Source: Phocoena phocoena
Lineage: Eukaryota; Chordata; Mammalia; Artiodactyla; Phocoenidae
Reading direction: 5' to 3'
DNA: 64,000 bases
NCBI RefSeq assembly: GCF_963924675.1
Contig: NC_089221.1
Location: forward strand, 141,216,263-141,280,262
The position numbers and the translations under genes were made by a program. The notes beneath the pieces were generated by a model. That model made no database searches and was not told the DNA's origin. It saw only the letters and a list, made by a program, of their open reading frames with translations. Below are positions 23,910 to 36,033 of the stretch, piece after piece (the stretch's first letter is position 1; every line of letters starts with the position of its first letter).

Positions 23910-24100
23910 GGTACGCGGGGCTCTCACTGTTGTGGCCTCTCCCATTGCGGAGCACAGACTCCGGACGCGCAGGCTCAACGGCCATGGCTCACGGGCCCAG
24001 CCGCTATGCGGCATGTGGGATCTTCCCGGACCGGGGCACGAACCCGTGTCCCCTGCATCGGCAGGCAGACTCTCAACCCCTGCGCCACCAGGGAAGCCCC
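23876..24100 (-). mobile_element. CHR-2-type SINE (minus strand)
   Basis: Long T-run (about 23874-23907) as A-tail, near-consensus body and tRNA head. A perfect 15-bp target duplication ACAATTCTATTTCTT is at 23861-23875 and 24101-24115. The uninterrupted A-tail of over 30 bases suggests a young insertion. Confidence 0.97.
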
Positions 24101-24115
24101 ACAATTCTATTTCTT

Positions 24116-24252
24116 AATTAATAAAATGAGGATACTAATAGTATACTACTCATTAAGCTGCTGTGAAGATTACATGAGTTCATATATTATAAATACTTAT
24201 AGCAGGATCTGACATAGGGTAAATATACCTGTGGACAACAGTTAGTTATTAA
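24116..24252 (+). repeat. MIR fragment
   Basis: 'aaaatgaggatactaatagt', 'ctgctgtgaagattacatga' and 'gatctgacatagggtaaata' follow MIR order. Confidence 0.8.
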
Positions 24253-24669
24253 AATACATGAATTATTATGCAATTAAGTGAGATCAGAAACACACAGGAT
24301 AGCCTATTATTCTCGTGAAATCCTGAGATGTAATAATTATAACCAAAAACAACAGTTATTTAAATCTACCGGGCTTGTGACAAGTCCCCAACTCATCAAC
24401 AAATTGGATTTCTAATAATCCCAATGGAATGTCAAATTAAACTGTTAGAAAAATTAGAAATTAAATTCTTAGATACCATTTCAAATAAATAAATTGAAAG
24501 TTTGAAGGTCTGGTATAAGTAGAGATTTAATATGTCCTTTATATTTCCTATTTTTAATTTAAAAAACAGGAAGGATATTACTGAGCCATGAAGTTTCACA
24601 CACGATGTTAAGACTCAGGACAACGAACTACAGGAATTATATACTAAATGCTTAATAACAGTACTTGAG

Positions 24670-25115
24670 TCATATAGAACTGAGAATGCTTTTAGTTACT
24701 AACAGAAAAGTATATCAGAGTGGCTTTAAAAACTGTAACATATTGGTGCATATAACAAGAAGTGTAGAGTTACTGCTGGCTTCAGAGTTGACTAATCCAA
24801 AAGTTCTTTGATTTCTTCAAATACCCATTTTATTTCTCTTTCTCTTAGTTGTCATATTCATCTTAAAACTGGATCCTAAATCCTTTCTTCCATGTTGAAC
24901 AATTCTTCTTCCCTTCAGTCCGATTGGGTCAGGGTTAAAAAATATATTATCCTTGAACCAATAACTGCCACCAAGTGAATATACTGCCCTGAATGGCTCA
25001 GGCCTCTGTTCCTTAACAATCCCTTGCAAGCATGATGCTATTACCATGATTGGCTTAGAATACACAGGGTCCCCTGCTGGAGATGGAAACAATTCCCTAA
25101 ATTACACTGCAGCTA
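24670..25115 (+). repeat. Old dispersed mammalian repeat (copy B)
   Basis: 'ttagttactaacagaaaagt', 'attggtgcatataacaagaa', 'ttgaaccaataactgccacc' and 'ccctgctggagatggaaaca' follow the same order as the repeat at 18095-18600, with strong divergence. The family name is unknown to me. Confidence 0.4.
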
Positions 25116-25233
25116 TCCAATAGGATAAAGGTAGAATAGATGTTGTGGTATCATTTACAATATTCATTGTCCTTTATCCTGCTATGGCAACACTTATTTC
25201 CCCCCATATTCCATTGTTTCCTTCTTCCTTAGT

Positions 25234-25350
25234 AATACTCAGATTTTTAGAATACTCAGATTTTTAGCCATGTACATGGTCATTTCACATAGGTACTCTT
25301 ATTTTTAGAGTGATACTCCATCACACTCTATGTGATACTCTATCACATAG
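25234..25350. repeat. Short tandem duplication and hairpin cluster
   Basis: A perfect 17-bp tandem duplication AATACTCAGATTTTTAG occupies 25234-25250 and 25251-25267. Just downstream are two related hairpins: GTGAT-actcc-ATCAC at 25310-25324, and a perfect 10-bp inverted repeat CTATGTGATA/TATCACATAG around a 3-base loop at 25328-25350. Confidence 0.85.
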
Positions 25351-25354
25351 ATAC

Positions 25355-25690
25355 TCTGACGCTGACATGCAGTCAGCCCTGTTCATATGGTTAATTTCTG
25401 GTCAAAGAAATGTCATATGCAATTTTAGGATATGTCCTTAAATAGAGAGCATGTTCTCCTCATACTTCTGTCTTCCTGAAGATTGAGTGGCCACGGCTTG
25501 AGTAACCATCTGGACCATGTTGAGGATGACTGAGTAATGAGGAGCCTAGACCCCTGTTGATAATGGAGCTCAAATCTAGCCCTGGATTATTTAGCTCTAG
25601 ACTTTATTTTCATGAGGGATAGAAATGAATATATATTTTATTTAGGCCATAATTTATTTCAGGTGTTATGGCACTTATAGGTAAATCTAA
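25355..25690 (+). repeat. Possible ancient MaLR-like LTR
   Basis: 'gtcaaagaaatgtcatatgc', 'gaagattgagtggccacggc' and 'aggccataatttatttcagg' have the feel of a very old MLT1-like LTR end. The match is weak and edges are undefined. Confidence 0.3.
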
Positions 25691-26459
25691 TCTTAACTTA
25701 TACTTAATTGATTTTCCAAAAACTAATGTCTGGGTTATATTATTGTACTGTTAGAAGACTCATCCTAATAGTATTAATTGATTGGGGCCAACATTTGGAG
25801 GTATGCAACCCAAAGCTCTATATCCGTAGTTCAGTAACTTCCTGTAGCTTTTTTAATATGAAAAATATTCTCTAACTTTCCTTATGCAAACACCTGCAGG
25901 TTTTTACCTAATAAATCTTTCCTGAAGGCAGGCTCTATGTTAGCTATGTTTATTTATATAGTAATGCTTGCAAAACCCACAAAACATAAATGATATAATT
26001 AGGATCTCTTTCTGTTATCAAACTGAATGATAGCTATAGGAAATCAGTGAATCCCATTTATTTACTCTGTTCATTCCTTCGCACTTACGTTCTTCCAGAC
26101 TCATTCATCAAGTTCACTTTTGTTTATCTCAGTTTCTATTTTTGGCACCTCTGAGATACTGATGCTTTTTGTTTGTTTGTCTGCTCATCTCCCTCCCCCA
26201 TCCCTTCCCATTCCGTCCCTCTGGGAATACTCAGACTAGAGAAATCCATCTTCCACTACAATGAAAACATTTATTTGGGGCCAAACAGAGCTGATCTTTA
26301 TCTTTGTCTTCAAAAGTTATAAAATTCAGTTACTTTGGCAACAACTCAAGGATTAGGTAGGTTCTCCAAGTTTAACATAATAGAAAACTATCTAAGACAC
26401 TTCTGTTAAAGATGTTCAGACAGTTAATAACGGAACTTGTATCCACAGAAAACAAGGTC
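25691..26459. other. Anonymous DNA upstream of the candidate exon
   Basis: No repeat recognised. Short (TTTG) repeats near 26168-26180 and C-rich tracts near 26190-26220 precede the GC-richer block. Confidence 0.4.
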
Positions 26460-26672
26460 CCCTAGAGGGAAAGCCAAGTCCTAGCCAAACTTTACGATGC
26501 ACGTTCCTAGGAGGGAGGGTGAGGGGAATGCGGTTCACCTCTCAGCCTGGCTGCCTGGCTGCCTGCGGAGTTGCAGTGCAGAGTATCATTGCAGCGCTTT
26601 TTCAGGGAGTAATGTGCCGCACTGGTTCAGGGCTTTGTCTTTATTCACAACACATTCCTGTGTCTCAGCTGT

Positions 26673-26697
26673 GGGGGGGGGGTGGGGGTGGGGGAGG
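26673..26697 (+). promoter_or_regulatory. G-run tract with G-quadruplex potential
   Basis: Runs of 10, 5 and 5 Gs separated by single Ts (26673-26682, 26684-26688, 26690-26694) then AGG satisfy a four-run G-quadruplex pattern, because the first run can supply two tetrad strands. It lies within the candidate 5' exon/promoter block. Confidence 0.6.
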
Positions 26698-26767
26698 AAT
26701 GCACAGTTGCCTGCCAGCCTGTCCTCTTTGACTGTCAGCCGAATAAGCCGAATGGTAACTCTCCATT

Positions 26768-26792
26768 AGAGAGAGAGAGAGAGAGAGAGAGG
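26768..26792 (+). repeat. (GA)n microsatellite
   Basis: About 12 uninterrupted GA units within the candidate exon/promoter block. GA tracts are common in core promoters and 5' UTRs, but this alone proves nothing. Confidence 0.9.
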
Positions 26793-27119
26793 CACATTGA
26801 GATACAGAAGAGGAAAAACCAGGCAAAAAGGAGGCGGTTGTGGGGGGAGGATGCTCTCCGGCACACTCATATGTTAGGTCTCTGTGCAAAGGCAAAGGCG
26901 GAAGGCTGCAGGAGCAGCATCAGCAAGCTTTTGGGCCGTGGTTGTAACTATTGCCCAGGAACACTGTCGTCAGAATGACTTTGAAGAGGCAATAAATTGC
27001 TTATGCATAGAGCACTCCAGCTGTGCTAAAACTGGGAGTGCAAACACTCTCTTGTTTTCTGTTTTAGAGACTTGCATCTTTTCCACACTCAACACTATCA
27101 AGACACTCTGCTACTACAG

Positions 27120-30100
27120 GTAAGATGCAGTTAAGATTTGTCTGCTTGTGACATCATTGTAGTTTTACACACTTTAATCATGACTACTTTTTAATATAAC
27201 GCCTGGTTTATGTTGAAGTGCTTTGTTTTCTTGATTATTAGTCACCCTTCAAGTAAACAATTTTATTTAATAAAACGTAATTAAATGAAGGAATCACCAA
27301 ATCTTACCTAAAAGGAATGTATGTGATTGTTTGCATTTCCATGAGCTCTGAGTTCATAGTTGGAACTTGATCTCAAACTGTGATCTGAGATGCAATTCAT
27401 AGTATATACTATTTCTAAATGTACCAAATTATTCACTTTCATTTGTAAAAGGCATAATCCCTCCCTGGCTACAGTATTGCGCTGTACATATATGCTTTGT
27501 GCTATTTCTTTTTAACTTTAGTAGTTTGGAGGAACCAATGGTGAGGCATATAACTTGCAGAGTTTGATCAAATTATTACAATGTGGAGTAGTTTACTCAT
27601 TCAGAAACATGTGCTCTGATGGTCTTACCTAGAAGGTGTTATCATAAGAGTATATGTATATAATTAACAGGTAGCACAAACATGTGAAATGTATGTAATT
27701 TTAAGAGAAGATGCAAGGACATTGATAATTCATACACTGTATGATATCATTGAGTCTTAAGTTTGTTTTTTTAATTAAAATTTACCTTTGTTTTTATAAC
27801 TCTGCTCTGTCTTTACCCATCATTATTATTTTTGGTGAGATTAGCTCTTAAGTGAGGTCACTCAGTATTGCTGAGGTTGCTGAGAAAACTGTAACCACAG
27901 AAACATATTAAGAACCTGTTAGGAGTCTATAGAGAATATAGGAGTAATACTGTCAACAGGTTTATAAAATTTTGCTCTGCTGAGTGTTGACAAGAGCATC
28001 TTGTAGTGTTTAGTTACTTGTAATTTGGATTACATTTTGCTGTCCCATTCAGGGTCCCAGTAACTTGGAAATATAATTACACTGCTCTATGTGATCATAG
28101 TTAAAAGTACTAGACGATTTTAATTATAAAGCCATTATTTTACTTGACATTTTAACTTAAATTAACCTCAATTAATATGTATGTGTTCTGTCCTTGTGTG
28201 CCTATAATGTTCTTTCTATTAACTCTATTTTATATAAGAGTTGCTCCTAATCAAATTCTCTACCATGAAATATTTAAATGCTAGTAATCTGAAATCATTA
28301 AAATGACCCTTGGTAGTTAATGGCTTTAACTCTTACATACAATAAAATATGTAGCATAAGATTAAAGCAAATCCTAGAGGAGCACATGTTTAACAGTAAA
28401 GTATTGTGAAAATAGAAGTATTTGCATGCAAAAATACATAATTCATTGGAAGACTTGTGATTCTTGTTCCTGTGCATGACTTATTTCATTTTCCAATTTC
28501 ACTTACAAAAGGTTTAAATCAATGGGGAGTATATATGAAATATTCAATTGACTGAGGATGTGAAAATTAAAGGAGGAAAGAATTATTACTACAGTGGCTT
28601 TCTTAGGACTATTGGGAAGTTGGTAACTGGCATGAATGTAAAGAATTCATTTTAGAGTTTCTCCTAGGGTGCAATAAAAAAAATCAAGAAAAGTCGATGT
28701 GAAATATGTCAATATGTGAAATTATTCAGAAGAAAATTGTGAATGATGAAAGAGTAGAAAGGAGGTTTATACTCTGTAATGAGTAGAATATTTTCAGTAA
28801 ACATAGAGTAAACTCAATGGTCTTTCTTTCATGACTGGCAAGAAAATGGCTCTATCAAGAATACCATTTCTCAGGCACAAATGAAATCCCAATGGCCAAA
28901 AATCTGGTTGAAAAATAGCTGTTCTTTTTACTTAGTTACCATATTTGAATATACAGTTACTAAAATTGTATCTTGCCTGAAAGATTTCTTGGGATTATAA
29001 AGTTAGAAAAGTTACTTACAAGCTATTTAGATTTTTAAAAGTGTATTGATGTTTATATACATTTTTTGATTCACACAACTTATATGACTTTCTTTCTTCT
29101 AGGGAATACATATAGTCAACAAAATGGTATATGTGCTTTTGTTTTGAAACTTTACAGTATTAGTTTTAAGATTACTTATCCCAAATTATTTTGTCCAGTT
29201 ATCTCTTTCCCCCAGAAAGAGCCGTGTTCTAGATTTCCTTCTGCAATATACTACAGAAACACCATCTTTGTATTTACATACATCAGGGCAATATGCATAG
29301 TTGCATGATTTATGGACATTCAGTATCATGCTCATTTTGTCTTCATTTCCCCAAACTCTAGTTTTTCCAACTGTGTAAGAACTTTTAAAATGTCTGATAA
29401 GAATAAATTCATAATTAACATGATTTCCAGGGCCTTGTACTTTTAAACTATTTCAGAGAGAAACTTTTTTTTAAGTCATAAGGAATATTCATCCTATTAA
29501 TAACACTTTTAAATAAGTATCCCAAAGTTGCCCAAAACGTATTGGTAGGAATATGTCCCTGCTTTCAATTTCTTTATAGTTTCAACTAATTGAGAAAGTT
29601 TGGAAAAGTTTCCTTTCAATATCATTTTATGTTGAGGTAGATCACAAGTTGGAAGTTTATCTGGATCTTTAATAATATGAGATAAGATGATATAGTCATT
29701 ATTACACTTTCTGTGACACTTGTTGTGTTTTAATGTGGTACAGAACGTATTAGCTAAGATGGAGCTTGGGTAAGTTAATTTTGAGGTTTTGGCTGATGTA
29801 ACGACAGTGTAAACAAAAGATTTTGTGTCCTTGTTATTTGAGAGGAATTTAAACTGTTATCTGCATGTATATTGCATCAACTATTTATAACTTGTTGAAA
29901 TAGATTCTGTTTTCATTGATGTGACAATGGTCTACTGAAATAGTCCTTAATTTTCTACAGGAATTTTGTTTTGATAGTTCTGGAATATCACATGAGTCTC
30001 TCATTTGGAATTATGGACAGTTGCTCTGAAATTACAAAAAAAGAACAAAGATCATATTTCTAAGCCCTTTTCATGATGACTTTAATATTGATGCATGAAT

Positions 30101-33100
30101 AGAAATAGCTGCAACTAAACAATTCTGAAATAACAAGCAAGAATAAGTAATGAGAGACCTCCAGCTAGTTTTCTGGTTCATTTACTTCCCTTAAAAATAT
30201 TCTTAGACTGTGGTGTGGATACTGGAAATCAAAGCTTACTGATCTCAGAGACCTAGTAGAACTGGCAAGTAGCAGCTTCTTCCTGCTACCCAGAGGCACA
30301 AGTTAATGCTGACCCTTAGGAAGAATGTTTTGGATTGAAATAGTTGTTGTATATTAAGTTATCTAAATGTAAAATATGAGTCTGTCCAAAGAAGAATAAT
30401 CATAATTGTAAAATGCTGATTGGCTGTTTTGAAGTCAATTGCAGTCTACATTTTAAAGGTCATATTATAGAAGTCTGAAATAGTCATAAACATCCAAGAT
30501 CCAAAAAAGTGACCTTTGTATTCTTTTTCCCAAATAAGTAATAATATTTCTATGCACATATTACACAACCATCTTTAAAAATATAGTAACAGGTGTGCCT
30601 TGCTTCAAAGAGTGCCGTACAGGACAACTTGTTCATTCCATAAGATGCTAAATTGCAAAGTTTATTGTTAGCTTTAAAATATTTTTTTCCAAAAGAAGTA
30701 GTTAAAACAGTTTTTAAAGAACAAGCTTATTTTAAAATATCCAAGGCCATTAATTTTATTTAAAAATTGTTTTATATACACATCTTTAGAAACCTAACCC
30801 CCAGGCAAAGTAAGGTAGATTTGCAACCACAAGTACATGAGTATATGTGTGAATTCACAAATGGAAACAATCCTAATTTTAAAACAAAGTGCTCCTTCAT
30901 TTACTTTCCTAAACCCATGTGCGTGCAAAATGACAAACTGTTTCAGTTTATACAATCATTTGTATAACAGCAGTATATATAACAAGGTAAATGAACTTTC
31001 ATATAAAGGTTAAATTGTTAGTTTTGTAGTGTGTGGAAGTCAGAGATTAAAGAGTTTTCCTTACATGAACTTTCTTTAACAGATTAAAGGGTTTCTGACA
31101 TTTCAGGAAAGTTCTGCTCAAATTAGATCCCAGTGTTTTCTTTAATCTGCACAGGCAAATATTACAGGCTTTAAGGTTACTCTAAGAAGGTTACAGATTC
31201 CAATTAATTAGTTTCTGCTGATAGATACACACATAGTAAATACAAACCATAGGGTTCCAATGGAGAAATTAATTCAATTTCTACAAGAAAAGACTGGGAT
31301 CAATATTCTCTTTTATGCATTTGTGAGAAAACATACTACCCATTAGGCAATTATTTAATGAAGGCAAAGTTCTAGTTGTGATTAAAAGAGATTATATTAG
31401 CACTTCAAAAGACAGTATGTAGCTTAATCTTTGTTTAAAAAACACAAAATATGACTTAGGGTTCTTGAAAATTGATATTTTTCCAAAGATCCTTTTATGT
31501 TTTTGGAATGCAAATGATCATTGTTTTTCACAGAAAATATTATAAAAATAGATTAATTGTCATGTAATTCAATTTGTTATTATTTTGTTCAAACAGTAAC
31601 CAGAACATTTAGTTGTGTGACATAAGGAAAGAGGTGTGACAAGCAAGTAAAACTACTTCAGTTCAGAGTATCATTTTACACCTCTATATGCTATGAGTTC
31701 CCAAATCATATTTGCAGAATATATTTCTCATCATCTGCAACATCTATAGAATGTCATCACCCTATCTTCCTTTTTTAAAACCTAGGTCTTCTAAATGATG
31801 CTTTATTTCCAACTGAAAACATGTGGTAAATCCAGATGTTGAAACACAATCACTCCCCAAAGGCTTACAGTTACAGGTTGGTTCAAGTATGGTTATATGT
31901 AAATATACACATCAGATCCCTAATTTATAATTAGAACACAGGCTGTGAAGTGCATAAAAATTGTTAAGAGGCCACAGTTGGCCGTGTAAATTCCTTGTTT
32001 AAATGAAAATTCACTTTCTGCCCCCTCAGTGTACCACATCTGATAGAGTCAGTGAATTCTTACAGAAATGTTTGTATATGTAAAAGAATAGATAATAGAT
32101 ATGACAATATTATCTGTGTGAGAAATATGATGTGCCTGACCACCCTGCTTTAAATAAATTTGGAATGGCATCATTGGTCCAGTAGGGAAATTCTAGGGTT
32201 CAAATGATTTAAAATCATTCATTCCTCTAGTCATTTACAGTGATTAAGGCATAAAGAAAGAAATTGATTATAGGAATAATAACTTAATTGTTTTGATTTC
32301 CTAACAGCTTATTCAAACCTCAAACTAACAGGAAGAAAATCAGAAAGAAAACTCCTTTCCCTAAGGAAAGCTAACATTTGCTAACTAAGGATATTTATGA
32401 TGCTTTGCTGGCTAATTTATCCAGACAGATAAAACAAAAGCAGTGGTACATGATGGAACAATAGTGAAAAGAGCAGACAGATTTATGAACCACGGTGACT
32501 TTTCTGGGAACCCCCCCAAAATTGAATTTTTTAAACTTATGCATTTTATTGCTTTATATTTTCCTTTTTCTATCTATCCTTTTGGTAGTCACATTTCCAA
32601 GAGTCTGGACAAGGGTATGAAAGCCATCTTCAGCATTTTCTTAGTTCAAAATTTATTATGCATGTTGTAATCAGATCTCCCAAACCACTCAATAACTTTC
32701 CCTCTAGTCAAAGCACTGTCACCAAGCCAAAACTGTAAGGTTGAAATGAGCAAGAGAAACTCTGCTATCAATGATTGGTGCATGGTGTTAGTTTTCACCT
32801 GTGCGGGAAAGGAAATAGACTCTGCTTGGATGAGGGCCATGTTATAAGAAGGAAAGTCTTACAATCTAAGTCCCCTGTGTTAAATCCATCTTGGAGCAAT
32901 CTTGGGCCTACTCCTCAAATTAATGGAGACCAGGCCTTACAAAGAGGGGGAAAAATAATTGAGTCTACTGCAAAATTCCATATAAGGCTTGAAGCATGTG
33001 GCTAATATAATAGATACAAATAGTCTTCCTTATTTCTAATAGAATAGGGCAAGGGAAAAGAAGAAGCCAAACAGATTTAATTAACTGCTCCCATTTTCTA

Positions 33101-33214
33101 AACATCAGGAGTGAAGAGCCTCCTTGGTCAACTTGTAATTAGAGAAATATTGCCTGATCAAAGGGAACTTTTAGAATAACTAATAATTAGTACTACTACT
33201 GTTTCTGATGTTGC
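27120..33214. other. Repeat-poor single-copy stretch
   Basis: Over about 6.1 kb I recognise no SINE, L1, LTR, DNA transposon or RNA gene, in contrast to the rest of the window, where such insertions come every 1-2 kb. It is AT-rich. No exon with flanking splice sites and a convincing coding frame was seen. It starts at the splice donor of the candidate exon, so it would be the first part of an intron if that exon is real. Confidence 0.5.
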
Positions 33215-33415
33215 TGCTACTAATACAGTTTGAATATTTTACCATATGTAATTCTAGACATCTTATATGCATTATCCAATTACAAAAACCATATAAAATC
33301 AAAATTAGTAACCCTGTATAAAAATGACAAAATAGACTTGTTTAGGTTAAATATTTTGTTCAAGGACTTAGAACTGAAAGACAGTTCTGTGTTCTCTAAA
33401 ACCTATAATCACTAA
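33215..33415 (-). repeat. MIR (antisense)
   Basis: 'attctagacatcttatatgc', 'attatccaattacaaaaacc' and 'tgttcaaggacttagaactg' follow reverse MIR order. Confidence 0.6.
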
Positions 33416-33523
33416 GATTTGATATTTACTATTCTAGGAATCTGCATACTAATTAATGGGAGTTAACAAGAGACAAAATAGCCAGTAGAAAAACAGAAAG
33501 GAAGCAGCCATAATACAAAATTT

Positions 33524-33708
33524 AAGGGTTTTAAAAATTAAGCTATGAAGCTTAAAGGGTTTTAAAAATCAACTTCGGTAATCCATCCTTGCTAGTAACT
33601 ATACCCATTTGTCTCTTTTTTATATATTTAGTTTACAAGTCTGAAATATATGCTTCCTAAAAATGCTAAAACTGCTAAAATTGCTAAAATTGAACCAATT
33701 TCAATTTT
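33524..33708. repeat. Cluster of micro-repeats
   Basis: A 15-bp direct repeat AAGGGTTTTAAAAAT sits at 33524-33538 and 33555-33569. The spacer contains the hairpin TAAGCT-atga-AGCTTA. Downstream, TGCTAAAA[C/T] is repeated three times in tandem at 33664-33690, overlapping a 9-bp inverted repeat AAAATTGAA/TTCAATTTT (33686-33694 and 33700-33708). Confidence 0.85.
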
Positions 33709-33788
33709 CTTTTTCATTCCAAAAATTTATAAAGTAGTTGTTTTCAACTAAATTGTCTAAATCATGGGCGTGTCAAAACATCAACGTT

Positions 33789-34002
33789 GGGCTTCCCTGG
33801 TGGCGCAGTGGTTGAGAGTCCGCCTGCCGATGCAGGGGACATGGGTTCGTGCCCCGGTCCGGGAGGATCCCACATGCCGCGGAGCGGCTGGGCCCTTGAG
33901 CCATGGCCGCTGAGCCTGTGTGTCCCGAGCCTGTGCTCCGCAACGGGAGAGGCCACAGCAGTGAGAGGCCAGGTACTGCAAAAAACAAACAAACAAAATA
34001 AA
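33789..34002 (+). mobile_element. CHR-2-type SINE
   Basis: Near-consensus plus-strand head and body with A and B boxes. The tail is A-rich and interrupted (aaaaacaaacaaacaaaataaaa). A short duplication AAAACATC (33775-33782 and 34003-34010) is possible, leaving six extra bases before the head. Confidence 0.95.
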
Positions 34003-34010
34003 AAAACATC

Positions 34011-34600
34011 CTTATGTCCTGTCATAGAAATGCAAATAGGTCCTCCTTATTGCAGCTTAGTGCCTTTAGCCAAAAACAATGGATCTGCTTGGTATATTTA
34101 AGTCAGGCTGGCTCATTGGCCAAAGAGTTCCCTCAAACATTCTTAAAATATTAAAACTAGCACCATCTGTGCAATGTAAATTGCAACAATTTATTTGTTA
34201 CATTTTTCAATCTGGGTCAAAGTAACCTAGTCTATGCCAGTCTTTATCTCAGATATTCCACTTGAATCCCTTTGGATATCAAGTATGCAGATAGATTGTT
34301 ACAAATCATTAGCTGAATCACCTCAATTCATTTCATGAAGTCATTTTTTAAAAAAATCGTAGATGAGATAGAATCAGTATAGATACTTTAAACACTTAAA
34401 CTACAGTGTACATCTGCATTGTGATTGTATTTACAACAAATTTTATGATGTTTTCATGGGAGAGTCTCCAAACACATGCCTAATTAGTTCCCTAACTTAA
34501 ATCTTAAAATCTGTAGATCACTGTACTTAAAATAAGGAAGTTCAAGCCTTACAAGCCTTCATTCCGCTTAGCCTTTCCCCAGTCCTTATTCTAGAAACAC

Positions 34601-34648
<48 letters not shown>

Positions 34649-35470
34649 TTTAGATAAATAGGTAGATAGATAAACAGATACACAAATGTCTCCACATAGA
34701 AACTCTAAGATTTACTGATTTGCTTGCTTGGAATGAAGTTTAAAGTGTCTCAGAAATACCTACATTTGGCAAAATTCAGATTTGTCTACATCTAGCAAAA
34801 TTCAAAATATTAAGAGGAAGAATTATAAAAAGTCATAAAGAAGAGTTATGACTTAAAAGTAATTCCAAAATTTCTTAGTTTTGCTGAAACTACACTCAAG
34901 AGTGAATCAATATCCTAGAACAGTAAGAGATACCCTTGCACTAAATTGGCTTTTATCCTATCATGCAATAGTTACCTGCATGTTTCAGGGATTGTCGAGA
35001 TTCAGTCTTCAATTGTGCATATTTAGGTTCCTTTTCGTTTTCTTTTGTGTGTGTGTGAGTAAGGTTATTATAGTTCTGCCCTTCCTGATCATTATTATCA
35101 GAGTTCTTTGTAAGAATGTTTGGAGGGTATGTAGGCTGGTTGAGTAAATTACCACCTAGCATCTACACTTTCAATGACAAAACTAGATGAAACATTACTT
35201 ACTACCTCCAAGCATTTGATGCCGTTTTGACAAGGTGACAGTAGCCACAATTCTCAGCTGTCATTTTGTTAGGAAACAGGAACCAGTTAGTTACCTATAG
35301 ATTTCCCACACCATAAATTTGGTTTTCAAGACAAGCATGGAGGCAAGCAGTTGGAGCTGAGGTCCTACCCAAATTCATCCAGCATGCTGGTCAAGGATAT
35401 AGTAACAGCATTTGGCTAAGGTTCGTGTATGTACAGGAATCAGTTGAATGTTGGCTTAAAATGTTGGTTT
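34011..35470. other. Anonymous DNA with a GT microsatellite
   Basis: A (GT)n run of about 22 units is at 34602-34646, followed by short GATA-like units. No gene or interspersed repeat is recognised in the rest. Confidence 0.45.
34602..34646 (+). repeat. (GT)n microsatellite
   Basis: Uninterrupted GT dinucleotide run of about 44 bases, long enough to be length-polymorphic. Confidence 0.95.
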
Positions 35471-35483
35471 AAAAATCAATGAT

Positions 35484-35690
35484 GGGCTTCCCTGGTGGCG
35501 CGTGGTTGAGAGTCCGCCTGCCGATGCGGGGGACACGGGTTCGTGCCCCGGTCCAGGAAGATCCCACGTGCTGTGGAGTGGCTGGGCCCGTGAGCCATGG
35601 CCGCTGAGCCTGCGCCTCCGGAGCCTGTGCTCCACAACGGGAGAGGTCACAACAGTGAGATGCCCGCATACCACAAAAAAAAAAAAAAAA
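35484..35690 (+). mobile_element. CHR-2-type SINE
   Basis: Near-consensus plus-strand copy with one missing base in the A box (tggcgcgtgg) and an A-tail from 35675. A perfect 13-bp target duplication AAAAATCAATGAT is at 35471-35483 and 35691-35703. Confidence 0.97.
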
Positions 35691-35703
35691 AAAAATCAAT
35701 GAT

Positions 35704-36033
35704 AAAATAATAAAACAGGCAAAGCAGTTTTGGATTATAATGTGAAGTATAAATGAATATCCATGATTCCATTTTGATATAAAAATGTTTGAGAAAATAC
35801 ATAAATGAGAGAATAGACAAATCCGCCATACAGAAGAATACCAAATAATTTATGTAAATACTCTGCCTCAAGGAGGGGGAGCATATAATTCTCTACTACT
35901 TAAGTTGGGCACTGATGGTGACTTTGTTCCATGGAGTGCAGTAGGGAAGGGGATGAGGGGAAGAGGAATTCTATAGTAGAGAAACTTGACACACACTACC
36001 TCAGCCAGGTGGTCAAAGTTGACATCAATAGTG
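35704..36033 (+). repeat. L1M 3' UTR (left part)
   Basis: 'taccaaataatttatgtaaa', 'actctgcctcaaggaggggg' and 'actacctcagccaggtggtc' are the start of an L1M 3' UTR. It stops at the AGTG duplication (36030-36033) and resumes at 36858. Confidence 0.85.

Larger units (their letters stand above)
26460..27119 (+). other. Candidate non-coding 5' exon and promoter of an unidentified gene
   Basis: This is the only non-repeat block with exon-like structure. It is clearly more GC-rich than its surroundings, with several CpGs and CAG/CTG-rich motifs ('gcagcgctttttcaggg', 'gcaggagcagcatcagcaag'). It ends in CAG|GTAAGA at 27117-27125, a near-consensus splice donor. A pyrimidine-rich stretch ending TTTTCTGTTTTAG at 27067 could alternatively be an acceptor, which would define a 52-bp internal exon at 27068-27119. 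Frames run open across it (for example 26884-27123, 79 codons) but show no protein family, so I read it as 5' UTR or lncRNA. The gene, its strand and its transcription are inferred. Confidence 0.4.

Noticed and set aside
33789..33870. A tRNA gene, suggested by A and B boxes
   Set aside because: These boxes belong to the tRNA-derived head of CHR SINEs; the cloverleaf is not preserved and the same sequence occurs in all copies.
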